This document shows positions 1 to 10,079 of a stretch of DNA of 64,000 nt, in pieces; positions within the stretch are counted from its first letter, which is position 1, and each line of letters starts with the position of its first letter. The stretch comes from Rhinopithecus roxellana (lineage: Eukaryota; Chordata; Mammalia; Primates; Cercopithecidae): NCBI RefSeq assembly GCF_007565055.1, contig NC_044567.1, positions 50,554,260 through 50,618,259 of the forward strand, in the 5' to 3' direction. Made by a program: the position numbers and the translations under genes. Below the pieces are notes generated by a model that was not told the origin of the DNA, did no database searches, and worked only from the letters and a program-made list of their open reading frames with translations.

Positions 1-469
1 CACTCAAGATTCTCGACAGCGTATGGTATGGTGTCCATATCTTTGCCTTAGCTATGTCAAAAAAGGACCAGACAGGAGGTTGTGCAGAAGGCTGTGTTCT
101 CAGCTGAGTGGCTGCTGCTCTCAGTCACGGGGGTCGGCACACGGGGGATCAGGGACTCGCTCACACTTTGCTTTGGGAATCGGCCTCCTGCATGAGCCTG
201 GGTCAAGGCTGTTCCCCACATGACGACAGTGATCATCTTGTTCCCACCTTGGAAGTGGGAGATGGGAATCCTCAGCTCCAGCAGGAGGAATAGGCTGGGC
301 TGGAGTGGGTTTCTGAGTTCTTAACAGCTGCAGCAGGGAATTCTACAATGGCTGGAGGAGTAGGCAACCCTAAAGCCAGGCAGGGACATCAAGGTGCAAA
401 TGCTGGCACAGGTAGCAGAAAGATGGCCAAAGAGCACACTACTCTTGATAAAATCACACCGTATCGGGG
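1..469. other. single-copy sequence, nothing recognised
   Basis: No repeat, RNA gene or convincing exon recognised. The short open frames here have no family resemblance and are at chance length for this base composition. Confidence 0.5.
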
Positions 470-690
470 GCTGCAAAGAACCTAGGATTCTTCAGATGGA
501 GAACCTATAGGTGGAGTTCCTATGGAGAGCACCCAGGGTACTTTGCGGGTGAAGGTGTAAGGGCTCCCCCTGCTGGGATGGAGTGGAACTCCAACCAATC
601 TCTTGTCCCGTTCAGTATGTAATTCTGTACTAAGTATTTGATTGGCCAAGTCTTGGCCCATAGGGTTTACAGCCCCACCTGAGCTTAATT
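470..690 (+). repeat. unclassified dispersed repeat, copy A
   Basis: Resembles 17036-17590 in the same orientation. Shared blocks include CAAAGAACCT followed by GGATTCTTCAGAT, then CCAACCAATCTCTTGTCCC, then TGATTGGCCAAG near the 3' side. Copy B is interrupted by an AluY and this copy is not. I do not recognise the family; a decayed LTR is possible. Confidence 0.6.
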
Positions 691-1165
691 TCTCTCTCTC
701 TCTCTCCCCACCTCAAGCCCCCTCAGGCTGGTTGAGATCCATGGGCACCTCTGCTGGTCCTCAGTGCTCCTCCAGAAGAGAGAGGAGAGCTCTCTTGGCA
801 TTCCTGCAAGCAGCCTCATGTAGGAAGAGTCCAACTCTGGCCTTGCAGTCAGAATGCCTGGCCTGATGTGGGGATCACCTCCCAACCAGCTCCTGGAATT
901 GGCCTTGTCCTGCCCTACTCTCCAGTGTGCATGTGAGAGTTTCTCTGAAATTTCCATCCTGACTTCTGGGAAGCAGGTCTGAGGTCAACTCCCATCTATC
1001 AATTAGGCTTCGGCAGCCAGAGTCCCAGGTCATCAATTGAACTGGGGGTGAAAATGGGGACAGGACAGATACCAGTGGAGTTACATGAGGGAGGGGCAGG
1101 GGTTGGGAAAATAAACCTAAATGCAGTCTAGCCAAGAACAGTCTAGCTGAGGCCATGAACGACCA
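691..1165. other. single-copy sequence, nothing recognised
   Basis: A short CT-rich run lies at about 690-712. No repeat or gene recognised otherwise. Confidence 0.45.
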
Positions 1166-1169
1166 AGGG

Positions 1170-1395
1170 AACCTATGTAGACTTTGGGGTTACACAGACC
1201 CAGGTTTAAATCTTGGTTTTTCTATTGACTGTGTGCCCTTGGGTGATCTGCTTAGCATCTCTGGGCCTCAATTTTTTCATATACAGCAAGGACAAGAGGA
1301 ATGCTTTCTTCATAGGATTGTGAAAACTGAACGGAATAACACTTTAAAACATCTAGACCTATACGAGGCATATCGTAGGTGCCTGATGTGAATTC
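1170..1395 (+). repeat. MIR (SINE)
   Basis: Follows the MIR consensus order: acquired-from-tRNA part, then the core with TGTGCCCTTGGGTGATCTGC followed by TCTGGGCCTCA, then the 'catAggATTGTGA' block and the GGCATATCGTAGGTGCC end. Nearly full length and in sense orientation. A short in-frame stretch here is chance. Confidence 0.85.
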
Positions 1396-2929
1396 TTTCT
1401 TCACCTTCCCTACATTCTGCAGTTCATGAATGGAGTGGCATCAGTGCCAGGGAGTTGTAGCAGAGCCCTAGGGAGTTGGAGAGTTGGAATCTAGAGGGAT
1501 AGAATCAGATGGAAGTTAGGTTACCCCTTAGGAGAGAGGCAAGAAGGAAGATCCAAACAAGAGAGGGAACAGAGATGGAAGCCACCATGGGCTGCTACCC
1601 AGGGTGATGCTTCTCATGCATCAGGATAGATTCTTTCAACACTAAGTCCTGCTGTCACCACCTTATTGCCTAGGAAGGTCCAGCCCCTCTCTTTCCCTGC
1701 CACAATGGATGGAATCCCTGGTATTGTAGAAGAGATGATGGGGGCTCTTAGAGGAACCTCCTCCCCATCCCTAAGAGAGCCCCGACCACTCAGCTCTCTT
1801 CCCCTTCAACGTGGCTCTGGGTGGCAGGTGCCAAAAGATGAATCCAGATAGTTCACGGGCCATCTCCTCTGCAGCTGGAGAATAAGAGAGGGTAATTATT
1901 CATTGGATGTAGTTTACTGCATTTGGTTGCAGGTCCTGTGCTAAGGGACGGTCACAGCCCAAGCCTCTCTAATGACCTGGAGAGCAGAGAAAAGGATGCT
2001 ATTATTCTGTTTATTGAGAATTAAGATAAATCTGGTTAGAGGAGAGGCCATCAGCTATTTGGCTCTTCCCAAAAACAATTACCTATAATTTTGCTGCTTC
2101 AGGAAAGAGAGTCACTAGTATTTGTGGGACCAAAACCATTACATGCAACCTGAGAAGGCTCAGAGGAGATTAATCATAGTATTTTTCTCAGCGCTGCATC
2201 AACCTCACTTCCTCTCAATTTGGGCTCAATTTACAGGCTACTCAGTTCCCCACAGATGCAGGGAGAGGGGAATGTGTGTGTTGGGGGTGGCATGAGGGTT
2301 AATTGGAACATTTTGCAAACCACCTTTATCAAAGCTGAGGTAGCCTGCTGGCCTATTAGTTCAAATGGTTTCATCCTGTCTCCTGTCCAGCTGAGAGGTG
2401 TGTTGGGTCTGGAGACTTCTTGTTGGTTTTGTGTAGTTGTGTGTGTTTAGATTAAAGATCTTGACTTAATGGGGCAGCTGTTCTTAACTGCCCTGTGAGG
2501 CCCACTGGTGTGTTGGGATCAATTGCAAAGTGTGTCGCAAGTTGGTTTGTGCTGCTAACAATAAAAGTACTGAAGTTTTTGAATAATTTACCTAAGAAAT
2601 AGTTTCCGACAGAATGAATGTTATCCTAACAGTATTAGTACACCCACTCACCTATGATGTACTTAATGGAGCAGGAGAGAACAGGCTGTCATCAAAGCCA
2701 AGTCCTGAAAATGACCTAGAACCCACAACCCACAGCCTGTCTCAGCCATGCTGCATGTTCCAGCAGGGAACAAAGCGACTGTTGTATTATGTGTAATTAC
2801 TGACCTGATAATAAAATGTTTGTGGATTGGATAAATTTGAATGGATATATTGTTTCCTTCACCCCACCCCCACTAGTGGCAAAAGCTGCTCTATATGAAT
2901 CTGAGTACATTTCTGTGACGGTATTCCTC
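1396..2929. other. single-copy stretch, no repeat recognised
   Basis: About 1.5 kb without a recognisable transposon, one of the longer repeat-free stretches. The 2000-2230 part is AT-rich with ATTA/TAAT-type words, which is compatible with a conserved regulatory element. That is only an impression; conservation cannot be seen from one sequence. Confidence 0.4.
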
Positions 2930-3022
2930 ATATGTACAGCATTCTATGTGAATCATCTCCCAAAAACTGCCATGAGGTCATTATCCCCAGTTCTTACCTA
3001 GAGAAACTGAGATTCTGGAAGT
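2930..3022 (-). repeat. MIR fragment, antisense
   Basis: Matches reverse MIR: a 'catgaggTcattatccccag' type block followed by 'gagaaactgag'. Only the core survives. Confidence 0.55.
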
Positions 3023-3447
3023 CCCTCTGAATGGCCCATACTTCCCCAGTTGTCTCTGCAGGAAGCAATGTGGACAACCACAGCAATTGGAAGGGCGATG
3101 ACTGACCTAATGGAGTTCAGGACGCTATGACTGTTGGCACCTGATGTGCACAGCTGCTCCCATCTGCGCAGAGAGAATATAAAGGCAGTGGCGCTGAAAC
3201 ATCTGCTGCTTTCACTCACCATCAAGATGGAACTGACTGTACATGCAAGCAAAATTTTAATGAAGAGAGTGATCTCAGAGTGCAAAGATAAGTTGTTTCT
3301 CCTTGACACCTAGGAAGGAACCTGGCCAAGACCCTCTGTTGAAAGACAATATCAAATAAATGAAAAATCTAAATATCCATGTGTTTATTTACCTTTCCTC
3401 CCTAGATAATGTACTGCAGCCATTTCATATTTATTTATTGGTTTAAC
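3023..3447. other. single-copy sequence, nothing recognised
   Basis: No repeat or gene recognised between the MIR fragment and the Alu monomer. Confidence 0.4.
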
Positions 3448-3571
3448 TTTTAGTAGAGACGAAGTCTCACTATGCTGCCCAGGCTCGTCTCAAACTCCTG
3501 GGCTCAACAGGTCCTCCTGCCTCGGCCTCCCAAGTACTGGGATTACTGGCATGAGCCACAGCACCTGGCCT
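3448..3571 (-). repeat. Alu monomer (FLAM-like), antisense
   Basis: Reverse Alu left-arm text from TTTTAGTAGAGACGAAGTC through GCCTCGGCCTCCCAAGTACT to CACCTGGCC. Only one arm is present and it is divergent, as expected of a free left monomer or an old truncated AluJ. Confidence 0.85.
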
Positions 3572-4230
3572 AGCCTCGTGGTATATTTAAAAGCATCCCT
3601 AACCTCTACACACTAGATGTCAGTGGTACTCTTCCAGTGGTGTCAATCAAAAATGTCTCAGAGACACAGACTCAGTAAAATGTATCCCTCTTTCCTCTAT
3701 CCTTCAGTCATTCAATCTCCACTTCTACCCCTGCCCTGGAGGCAACCAATCTGTACCAATGTTTTGTGTACGTTTTCCATAGACATATTAGATATTAGGT
3801 TTCCCCTCACCCCAAACAATATGCCATGTCCAGATCCCTCTAGCCAGTACATAATACCTTATTTGGAAAAAAATGTCTTCACAAATACACTTAAGTTACA
3901 GGTTTTGAGATGATATCTCATCCTGGATTACCCTGATGGGCCCTAAGTCCAGTGACCAATGTCCTCTTAAGCGACAGAAGAGAAAACATAGACACACAGA
4001 ACAGAAGGCTACGTGGTCGAATCAGAACGAGGTGGCCACAAGCCAAGGAAGCTAAGTTATGCTGACAACCACCAGAAGCTGGAAAGGCAAGGAAGATTTC
4101 TTTTTTTTTTTATTTTTTATTTTTATTTATTTATTTATTATTTATTTTTTATTATACTTTAAGTTCTAGGGTACATGTGCATAACGTGCAGGTTTGTTAC
4201 ATATGTATACTTATGCCATGTTGGTGTGCT

Positions 4231-4266
4231 GCACCCATCAACTCGTCAGCACCCATCAATTCATCA
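4231..4266 (-). repeat. 18-bp tandem duplication in the L1 3' UTR
   Basis: Units 4231-4248 and 4249-4266 begin GCACCCATCAA and differ at two positions. The usual L1 3' UTR has one copy. Confidence 0.7.
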
Positions 4267-4373
4267 TTTATATCAGGTATAACTCCCCAAAGCAATCCCT
4301 CCCCCCTCCCCCCTCCCCATGATAAGCCCCGGTGTGTGATGTTCCCCTTCCCGAGTCCAAGTGATCTCATTGT

Positions 4374-5556
4374 TCAGTTCCCACCTATGAGTGAGAACAT
4401 GCGGTGTTTGGTTTTCTCTTCTTGTGATAGTTTGCTAAGAATGATGGTTTCCAGCTGCATCCATGTCCCTACAAAGGATGCAAACTCATCCTTTTTTATG
4501 GCTGCATAGTATTCCATGGTGTATATGTGCCACATTTTCTTAGTCCAGTCTGTCACAGATGGACATTTGGGTTGATTCCAAGTCTTTGCTATTGTGAATA
4601 GTGCCGCAATAAACATACGTGTGCATGTGTCTTTGTAGTAGAATAATTCATAATCCTTTGGGTATATACCCAGTAGTAGGATGGCTGGGTCATATGGTAC
4701 ATCTAGTTCTAGATCCTTGAGGAATTGCCATACTGTTTTCCATAATGTTTGAACTAGTTTACAATCCCACCAACAGTGTAAAAGTGTTCCTATTTCTCCA
4801 CATCCTCTCCAACACCTGTTGTTTCCTGATTTTTTAATGATTGCCATTCTAACTGGTGTGAGATGGTATCTCATTGTGGTTTTGATTTGCATTTCTCTGA
4901 TGGCGAGTGATGATGAGCATTTTTTCATGTGTCTGTTGGCTGTATGAATGTCTTCTTTTGAGAAATGTTTGATCATATCCTTTGCCCACTTTTTGATGGG
5001 GTTGTTTGTTTTTTTCTTGTATATTTGTTTGAGTTCTTTGTAGATTCTGGATATTAGCCCTTTGTCAGATGAGTAGATTGCAAAAATTTTCTCCCATTCT
5101 GTAGGTTGCCTGTTCACTCTGATGGTAGTTTCTTTTGCTGTGCAGAAGCTCTTTAGTTTAATTAGATCCCATTTGTCAATTTTGGCTTTTGCTGCCGTTG
5201 CTTTTGGTGTTTTAGACATGAAGTCCTTGCCCATGCCTATGTCCTGAATGGTACTACCTAGATTTTCTTCTAGGGTTTTTATGGTGTTAGGTCTAACATT
5301 TAAGTCTCTAATCCATCTTGAATTAATCTTCGTATAAGGAGTAAGGAAAGGATCCAGTTTCAGCTTTCTACTTATGGCTAGCCAATTTTCCCAGCACCAT
5401 TTATTAAATAGGGAATCCTTTCCCCATTTCTTGTTTCTCTCAGGTTTGTCAAAGATCAGATGGCTGTAGATGTGTGGTATTATTTCTGAGGACTCTGTTC
5501 TGTTCCATTGGTCTATAGCTCTGTTTTGGTACCAGTACCATGCTGTTTTGGTTACT
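4374..5556 (-). pseudogene. L1 ORF2 C-terminal remnant
   Basis: An open frame of roughly 390 codons with no internal stop corresponds to the C-terminal third of L1 ORF2p, downstream of the reverse transcriptase. It includes the cysteine-rich region (motif CWRGCGEIGTLLHCWWDC at about 4750-4805) and ends in IGGN. The apparent start about 14 codons upstream comes from the inverted segment, so it is an artefact. There is no endonuclease and no complete RT domain, so it is dead. Confidence 0.9.
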
Positions 5557-5922
5557 GAAGTTCTGGCTAGGGCAATCAGGCAAGAGAAAGAAATCAAGGG
5601 TATTCAGTTAGGAAAAGAAGAAGTCAAATTGTCCCTGTTTGCAGATGACATGATTGTATATTTAGAAAACCCCATCGTCTCAGCCCAAAATCTCCTTAAG
5701 CTGATAAGCAACTTCAGCAAAGTCTCAGGATACAAAATTAATGTGCAAAAATCACAAGCATTCTTATACACCAGTAACAGACAAGCAGAGAGCCAAGTCA
5801 GGAATGAACTTCCATTCACAATTGCTTCAAAGAGAATAAAATACCTAGGAATCCAACTTACACGGGATGTCAAGGACCTCTTCAAGGAGAACTACAAACC
5901 ACTGCTCAGTGAAATCAAAGAG
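5557..5922 (+). pseudogene. L1 ORF2 reverse-transcriptase fragment (inverted part)
   Basis: Plus-strand frame with the RT catalytic-box segment FADDMIVYLENP followed by the KYLGIQLTRDVKDLF region. It belongs to the same L1 insertion as 4101-5556 but is reversed relative to it. It ends exactly at the right target-site duplication. Confidence 0.9.
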
Positions 5923-6204
5923 GGCAAGGAAGATTTCTACTCTGGAGCCTCCAGAGGGCGTGCAGCCCTGCTGACACCTTGACTTCCCACTTCTGGACTC
6001 CAAAACTGAGTCCAGAAACTTTTGTTGTTTCTGTTGTTTTAAGCTTCCCAGTTTGTGGTAACTTGTTATAGCATCTCTAGGAAACTAACTCTCTCTACAA
6101 ATAGAGGTGTATATATTTTTCCCACAAACTCCCAATGATAAGACACATTGTTCTGCACCTTGCTTTTTTAACTTAAAATTCTATTACAGAAATCTCTTGA
6201 TATC

Positions 6205-6692
6205 AGTATAGCTTCATTTATCTATTACTGTATAAAAAGCCACTCAAAAACTTAGTGACTTAAAACAATGACAATTATTTGTCAGCTCATGGTTCTGTAA
6301 AGTGGGCAAGGCTCAGCTAGGCTGGGTCATCTTTGTTCCCTATGGCACCAGCTGAAGTTGGAATTTCCAAGGCTGTTTTTTCTCTGACATTTCTCAGCTG
6401 ATGCCTCAGCTAGGATGGCTAGGACAGTTGAGGGCTTTTGGCATCTTTTGCTCTTCATGTGGTTTCTCCATGTGGATGCATGGGCTTCTTCATAGTATGA
6501 TGGCTGGGTTGTAAGAAGTGTTCCCAAGAGAGAAAGTTCCTATATGCAAGCTCTTATTAAGCCTCCACTGGCATCATGCTTTCAATGCCAAAAACTAGTT
6601 GCATACCCAGAAACAATGTGGGAGGGGACTATACAAGGGTTTAAGTTTTGGGAGTTATGGTTTGTTGGGGACTGTCAAAGTAAGTCTACCAC
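6205..6692 (-). repeat. LTR-like interspersed repeat, antisense, family uncertain
   Basis: Begins near 'tctattactgtataaaaagcc' and 'gtgacttaaaacaa', with 'ctcatggttctgtaaag' and 'ggctcagctaggctgggtc' following. The same plan recurs at 28488-28988. I recognise it as a common MaLR/ERVL-style mammalian repeat but cannot name the family. Confidence 0.6.
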
Positions 6693-7524
6693 AAGTATAT
6701 ATAAACTTGCATCTTTTCATTTCCCAAAATTTACTTTAGGCATGTAATCTAGACAGCTACTCTTCATTCTTAACAGTTAAATAGCATTTCATTATCTGGA
6801 TGGACTGTAATTTATTTAGTTCATATACTAATGGATATTTATATTACTTCCAATTTTTTTTGTTAAAAATGATGTTGCAAAAAAATATTATTTTATGTAT
6901 ACATCATTTTGCACATCTGTGAGAATATCAGTATGCTGAATACCTAGCAAAATTGCTGGTTAAAACAGCATGTGCACGTATAATTTTGATGGAAATTGAT
7001 TGACTAATTACCCCACATAGAGGTTGTACCAAATTACATTCCTATCAGCAATGCATGAAAGCAACTATTTCCCCCACGCTCCAATCATGCTAGGCATCAA
7101 ACATTTTTTGCTTTGCCAATAGGATAGGAAAAACATAGTATTTATTTTTGTTTTCATTTATATTTCTCTTCTGATTGAGATCTATCATGTTTGCACATTT
7201 GTAAGAACTATCTATATTTTCTTTCTGTGAGCTGTAGTTATTTGCTTTGCCCATTTTTGAGGATTGTTGGTCTTTTTCTTGTTAATTTTAAGGAGCTACT
7301 TATATATTAAAGTGATTGTGCCTTTGACCATAATATAAATTGAAGATTTTTTTTTCTGCTTTTAAAGCATGCTTTTGTTTATAGTGGGATTTTTGTTCTA
7401 TGCAGAAATTGGATTCTATATAACCAAATTACTCTCTTCTCCCATGGCTTCCAGATATTGTCATATTTAGGAAAGTTTTCCGCATCAACAGATTATATAT
7501 GTGTGTATTTATGTATATGCATGC

Positions 7525-7548
7525 ATGTGTGTGTGTGTGTGTGTGTGT
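7525..7548 (+). repeat. (TG)n microsatellite
   Basis: Twelve TG units, preceded by imperfect TATG/TGCA steps from about 7494. Confidence 0.95.
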
Positions 7549-7787
7549 ACATCTACAATCATGGGTCACTTAACAGGGACACATTCTGAGAAACACATCA
7601 TTAGGTGATTTTGTCATTGTGATAACATCATAGAGTGCACTAACATGAACCCAGATGGTATAGCCCGCCACACACCTATGCCATATGGTAAAACCCATTG
7701 CTTCTAGACTACAAACCTGTCCAGCATGTTACTGTACTAAATATTGCAGGCAACTGTAATAAAATCTAGAAATAAAATCTTATTTCT

Positions 7788-7923
7788 AGAATTATAGGGA
7801 TTGAACCTAATCCTAAGAATTCTTGCTACTCAATACACCATATTCTATAATAAGGTCAGCAAAATAAGCAACTAATATCAGACCTGCACCCCAAAAATGT
7901 TGGTTTGTATCCTTCCTGTGCTA
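7788..7923. pseudogene. NUMT-borne tRNA-Gln (minus) and tRNA-Met (plus) remnants
   Basis: 7788-7848 corresponds to mitochondrial tRNA-Gln, encoded on the minus strand as in mtDNA. 7849-7923 corresponds to tRNA-Met, with AAGGTCAGC at its start and AAAATGTTGGT in the second half. Where mtDNA has the anticodon-side TATCGGGCCCAT, this copy has a short insertion and substitutions, so it should not fold as a tRNA. Confidence 0.75.
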
Positions 7924-8262
7924 ATCAACCCCTGAATTCCTTTCATTATCCTCTTCACCCTCTTCACAGGAACTACAATCACAGTATTTGTCTTGCACTG
8001 ATTATACGTCTGGATAGGGCTGGAAGTAAATATACTATACGTTATTCCTATCCTAATTAAAAAAGCAAATCCCCACTTCACAGAACCCACTACTAAATAC
8101 TTCTTTAAATTAAAAAAGCAAATCCTCACTTCACAGAACCCACTACTAAATATTTCTTTATACAAGCAACTACATCCATAGTCCTAACAGTATGATTATT
8201 AACATAATGTACTCTGGACAATAAACAGTTATAAAAGTCTTGAACCAAACAGTATACACAAA
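7924..8262 (+). pseudogene. NUMT-borne ND2 N-terminal fragment
   Basis: Begins with ATC where mtDNA ND2 begins ATT, directly after tRNA-Met. It continues through the segments corresponding to 'ctTGCACTGATTatac', 'ccacttcacagaaccc' and 'actctggacaataaac'. It covers roughly the first 95 codons. The 53-bp duplication shifts the reading frame and nuclear decoding would end at mitochondrial TGA codons. Confidence 0.8.
8056..8161 (+). repeat. 53-bp tandem duplication inside the NUMT
   Basis: 8056-8108 and 8109-8161 both start ATTAAAAAAGCAAATCC or ATTAAAAAAGCAAATCCT and end TTCTTTA. mtDNA has a single copy. Few differences separate the units, so the duplication is younger than the insert. Confidence 0.9.
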
Positions 8263-9110
8263 TAAAGTTTGTATATCTAAAATTATCTAAACATAGAAAT
8301 GTACAGTGAAAATACAGTATAAAAGATTTTTTTAAACTGGTACACCTGTATAGGGTACTTACAATGAATTGGAGCTTACAGGACCAGAAGTTGCTCTGGG
8401 TGAGCCACTGAGTGAGTGGTGAGTGACTATGAAGGCCTAGGGCATTACCATACACTTTTATATGACTGGCAGTGCAATACATTTGTTTACACCAGCATCA
8501 CTACAAACACATGAATAATGTGTTGCACTATGATGGTACAACAGCTATGATACCACCAGGCAATAGAAAATTTTCAGCTCCATTATAATCTGATGGGCCA
8601 TCCTCATATATTGTCCATTGTTGATCTAAATGTCATTATGAGGTGCCTAATTGTATATGTATGTGTATGTAAATCAACTGCATATTTTAAATCTTTATAT
8701 ATTTGTTTTTGCATTAAATTCTTTACTTTGCCTGAAATTCTTTTTGGTGTAGGTTGTGAGGTAGGGATTCAATTTTATTATTTTCTGGAGGCTCAGTTGC
8801 CTCAATGTTTATCACATAATCCACTTTTTGGCCATTAATTTTTAAGTGCTATCTTTTTCGTATACTAAATTATCTCATGTATTTGGTTGGATTTGTAGGC
8901 TTGCTATTCTGTCTCAATGATCTAGCTGTCCGTTCATATCCAGTAATATATCTTTAAAAAATATCCTAACATTATATATTCTAAAGTCTAGCTCATGTCA
9001 TCTTGTTTCAAAAACAATCTGTTGTTAATTCTGTTTACTACTGCATTAAATTTGTAGACGAACTTAGGAGAATCCTCTTGATTTTTGAATTTTCTTTTTG
9101 GCCCAGTCTT

Positions 9111-9693
9111 TTCCTTGGCCCAATCTTGATTACTCAAATTAATCTGTTAGGTCTAAGTCTGTTGATGTCACACCTCTGGTAAGAACATCCTGGGGCAAAT
9201 TGGTCTGGAGCTGTCTGGGTGTAGCAGGCTAAACTAGAGCTCAGGTGCCTTAGGGACTGGATGGAGGCAGATTAAATTGATACTAGGTATGTAGTCAGGG
9301 GACAAAGCAGGATCATCTCAAGGGTACCAGAAGAATCTGAGTAGAATATTCTGTGGACCAGGTCTGAGGAGGTCAAAGGAATGATGAGAACCAGGAGAAT
9401 AAAGAGAAGAGGGGTTTCAAAGGAAAGGAGGTGAACAGACAGTATGTCTCCCTATTGCAGCTCACTTAGAATCTGGGGCCTGCTTTGAGGGGCTATAAAG
9501 AGCCATGGAAGACTTGATATAGGTTAAGGTCAAGGTGAATTCTCTCTAGGTGAAAGGGCTGTGAGTACATGTGCCTGGTGGAGAATTTGTTTTGAGAGAC
9601 AGAACAGTGATAGGAAAGGGCTCTAGAATAGATGTCAGATCATTTGGATTATTTTAGCTCTAGTGTCACGACCAATTTATTGGAGGATGGTGG
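9111..9693. other. single-copy sequence, nothing recognised
   Basis: Downstream of the L1M. Purine-rich from about 9360-9430. No repeat family or exon recognised. Confidence 0.45.
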
Positions 9694-9769
9694 GATCAAT
9701 CATGTTTGCATGTTTTTAAGAACCATCTATATTTTCTTCCTATGAACTGTGATTATCTCCTTTGCCCAT
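9694..9769 (-). repeat. 76-bp copy of part of the neighbouring L1M
   Basis: Aligns without gaps to 7179-7254 with 12 mismatches by eye (about 84% identity). It is isolated: the flanking L1 text is absent on both sides. Confidence 0.75.
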
Positions 9770-10079
9770 GCTACTTGCCCACATTACTTGCTTACTCATC
9801 TATAAAATCAGGTTGAGGTAGAGTAGCTCTAAGATTTTTTCCTAATGCAGTGTTTTATGGCTCTGTGATTACTTTCCAGAGTGTGAGAAAGATTCATGGC
9901 CTCAGGTTATGGGTAATATTTCCCAGTCATCTGAAGTCCCAGCCAAGGCCATGGGGTTTGAAACGTTTAAAACTTCAACCTGGTGTTTGCACATTTACAG
10001 AGTCTGGGAAACTTAAGTTCTTCATATGAAAATGTGTTCCATCCAACGGCTCCTCCACCGTCAACAGAATAAAGCCCTG
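9770..10079. other. single-copy sequence, faint MIR-like text
   Basis: 'tcatctataaaatcagg' near 9800 hints at a MIR core but is too short to call. Nothing else seen. Confidence 0.3.

Larger units (their letters stand above)
4101..5922 (-). mobile_element. 5'-inverted, truncated L1 (monkey-lineage L1PA type)
   Basis: The poly(A) tail reads as T-rich at 4101-4150, followed by reverse 3' UTR and reverse ORF2 up to about 5556. From about 5557 to 5922 the L1 reads in the opposite (plus) direction and comes from an upstream part of ORF2. Perfect 15-bp target-site duplications (GGCAAGGAAGATTTC) lie at 4086-4100 and 5923-5937. This is the product expected of twin priming. The nick TTTC/TA is an acceptable L1 endonuclease site. 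The ORF2 codons between the two parts, roughly 90, are missing. A short overlap (ACTG) sits at the junction. Confidence 0.95.
3788..6090 (+). mobile_element. MLT1-type (ERVL-MaLR) LTR, split by an L1
   Basis: The left part, about 3788-4100, has the CCTTATTTGG block, a GGGCCCTAA box and 'ccaccagaagctgg'. The right part, 5938-6090, has 'ctgctgacaccttga', a TGTTGTTTTAAGC block and the 'aggaaactaac' end. Rejoining the parts across the L1 gives one solo LTR in sense orientation. No internal retroviral sequence is present. Confidence 0.8.
7765..8262 (+). pseudogene. NUMT: mtDNA tRNA-Ile end / tRNA-Gln / tRNA-Met / ND2 start
   Basis: The order and text match primate mtDNA: TTATTTCTAG (3' end of tRNA-Ile), reverse tRNA-Gln, AAGGTCAGC...AAAATGTTGG (tRNA-Met), then the 5' part of ND2. 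There is no tail and no target duplication, as expected for repair-mediated capture of mtDNA. The right edge at about 8262 is where the Tigger-like element resumes. Similarity to modern anthropoid mtDNA is only moderate, so the insert is old. A 53-bp tandem duplication (8056-8161) and a fold-back at the left edge (7765-7790) are present. Confidence 0.9.
7556..8653. mobile_element. Tigger-like (Tc1/mariner) non-autonomous element, split by mtDNA insert
   Basis: The left part (7556-7760) has the 'caatcatgggtcacttaac' terminus and the 'gatggtatagcc', 'ctacaaacctgt' and 'catgttactgtactaa' blocks. The right part (8263-8653) has 'taaacatagaaatgtacag', 'gaagttgctctgggtgag' and 'agctccattataatctgatg', ending 'cctaattg'. 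TA dinucleotides at 7554-7555 and 8654-8655 fit a TA target-site duplication. No transposase frame. It lies inside the L1M at 6768-9110. Confidence 0.8.
6768..9110 (-). mobile_element. old L1M 3' half, split by a DNA transposon
   Basis: Reverse L1 ORF2/3' text at 6768-7490 ('tttgcccatttttgaggattgttgg' type block) resumes at about 8690-9110 ('ggttgtgaggtagggattcaatttt', then 'gtatactaaattatctcatg'). The two parts are consecutive in L1. The gap is filled by a GT repeat and the element at 7556-8653. Highly decayed. Confidence 0.8.

Noticed and set aside
4374..5597. 407-aa open frame as a possible gene
   Set aside because: It is the C-terminal end of L1 ORF2 with its first 14 codons contributed by the inverted segment.
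7878..8482. Minus-strand frames over the mitochondrial segment with a repeated KKYLVVGSVK motif
   Set aside because: The repeat is the 53-bp duplication read on the wrong strand; the true source is plus-strand ND2.
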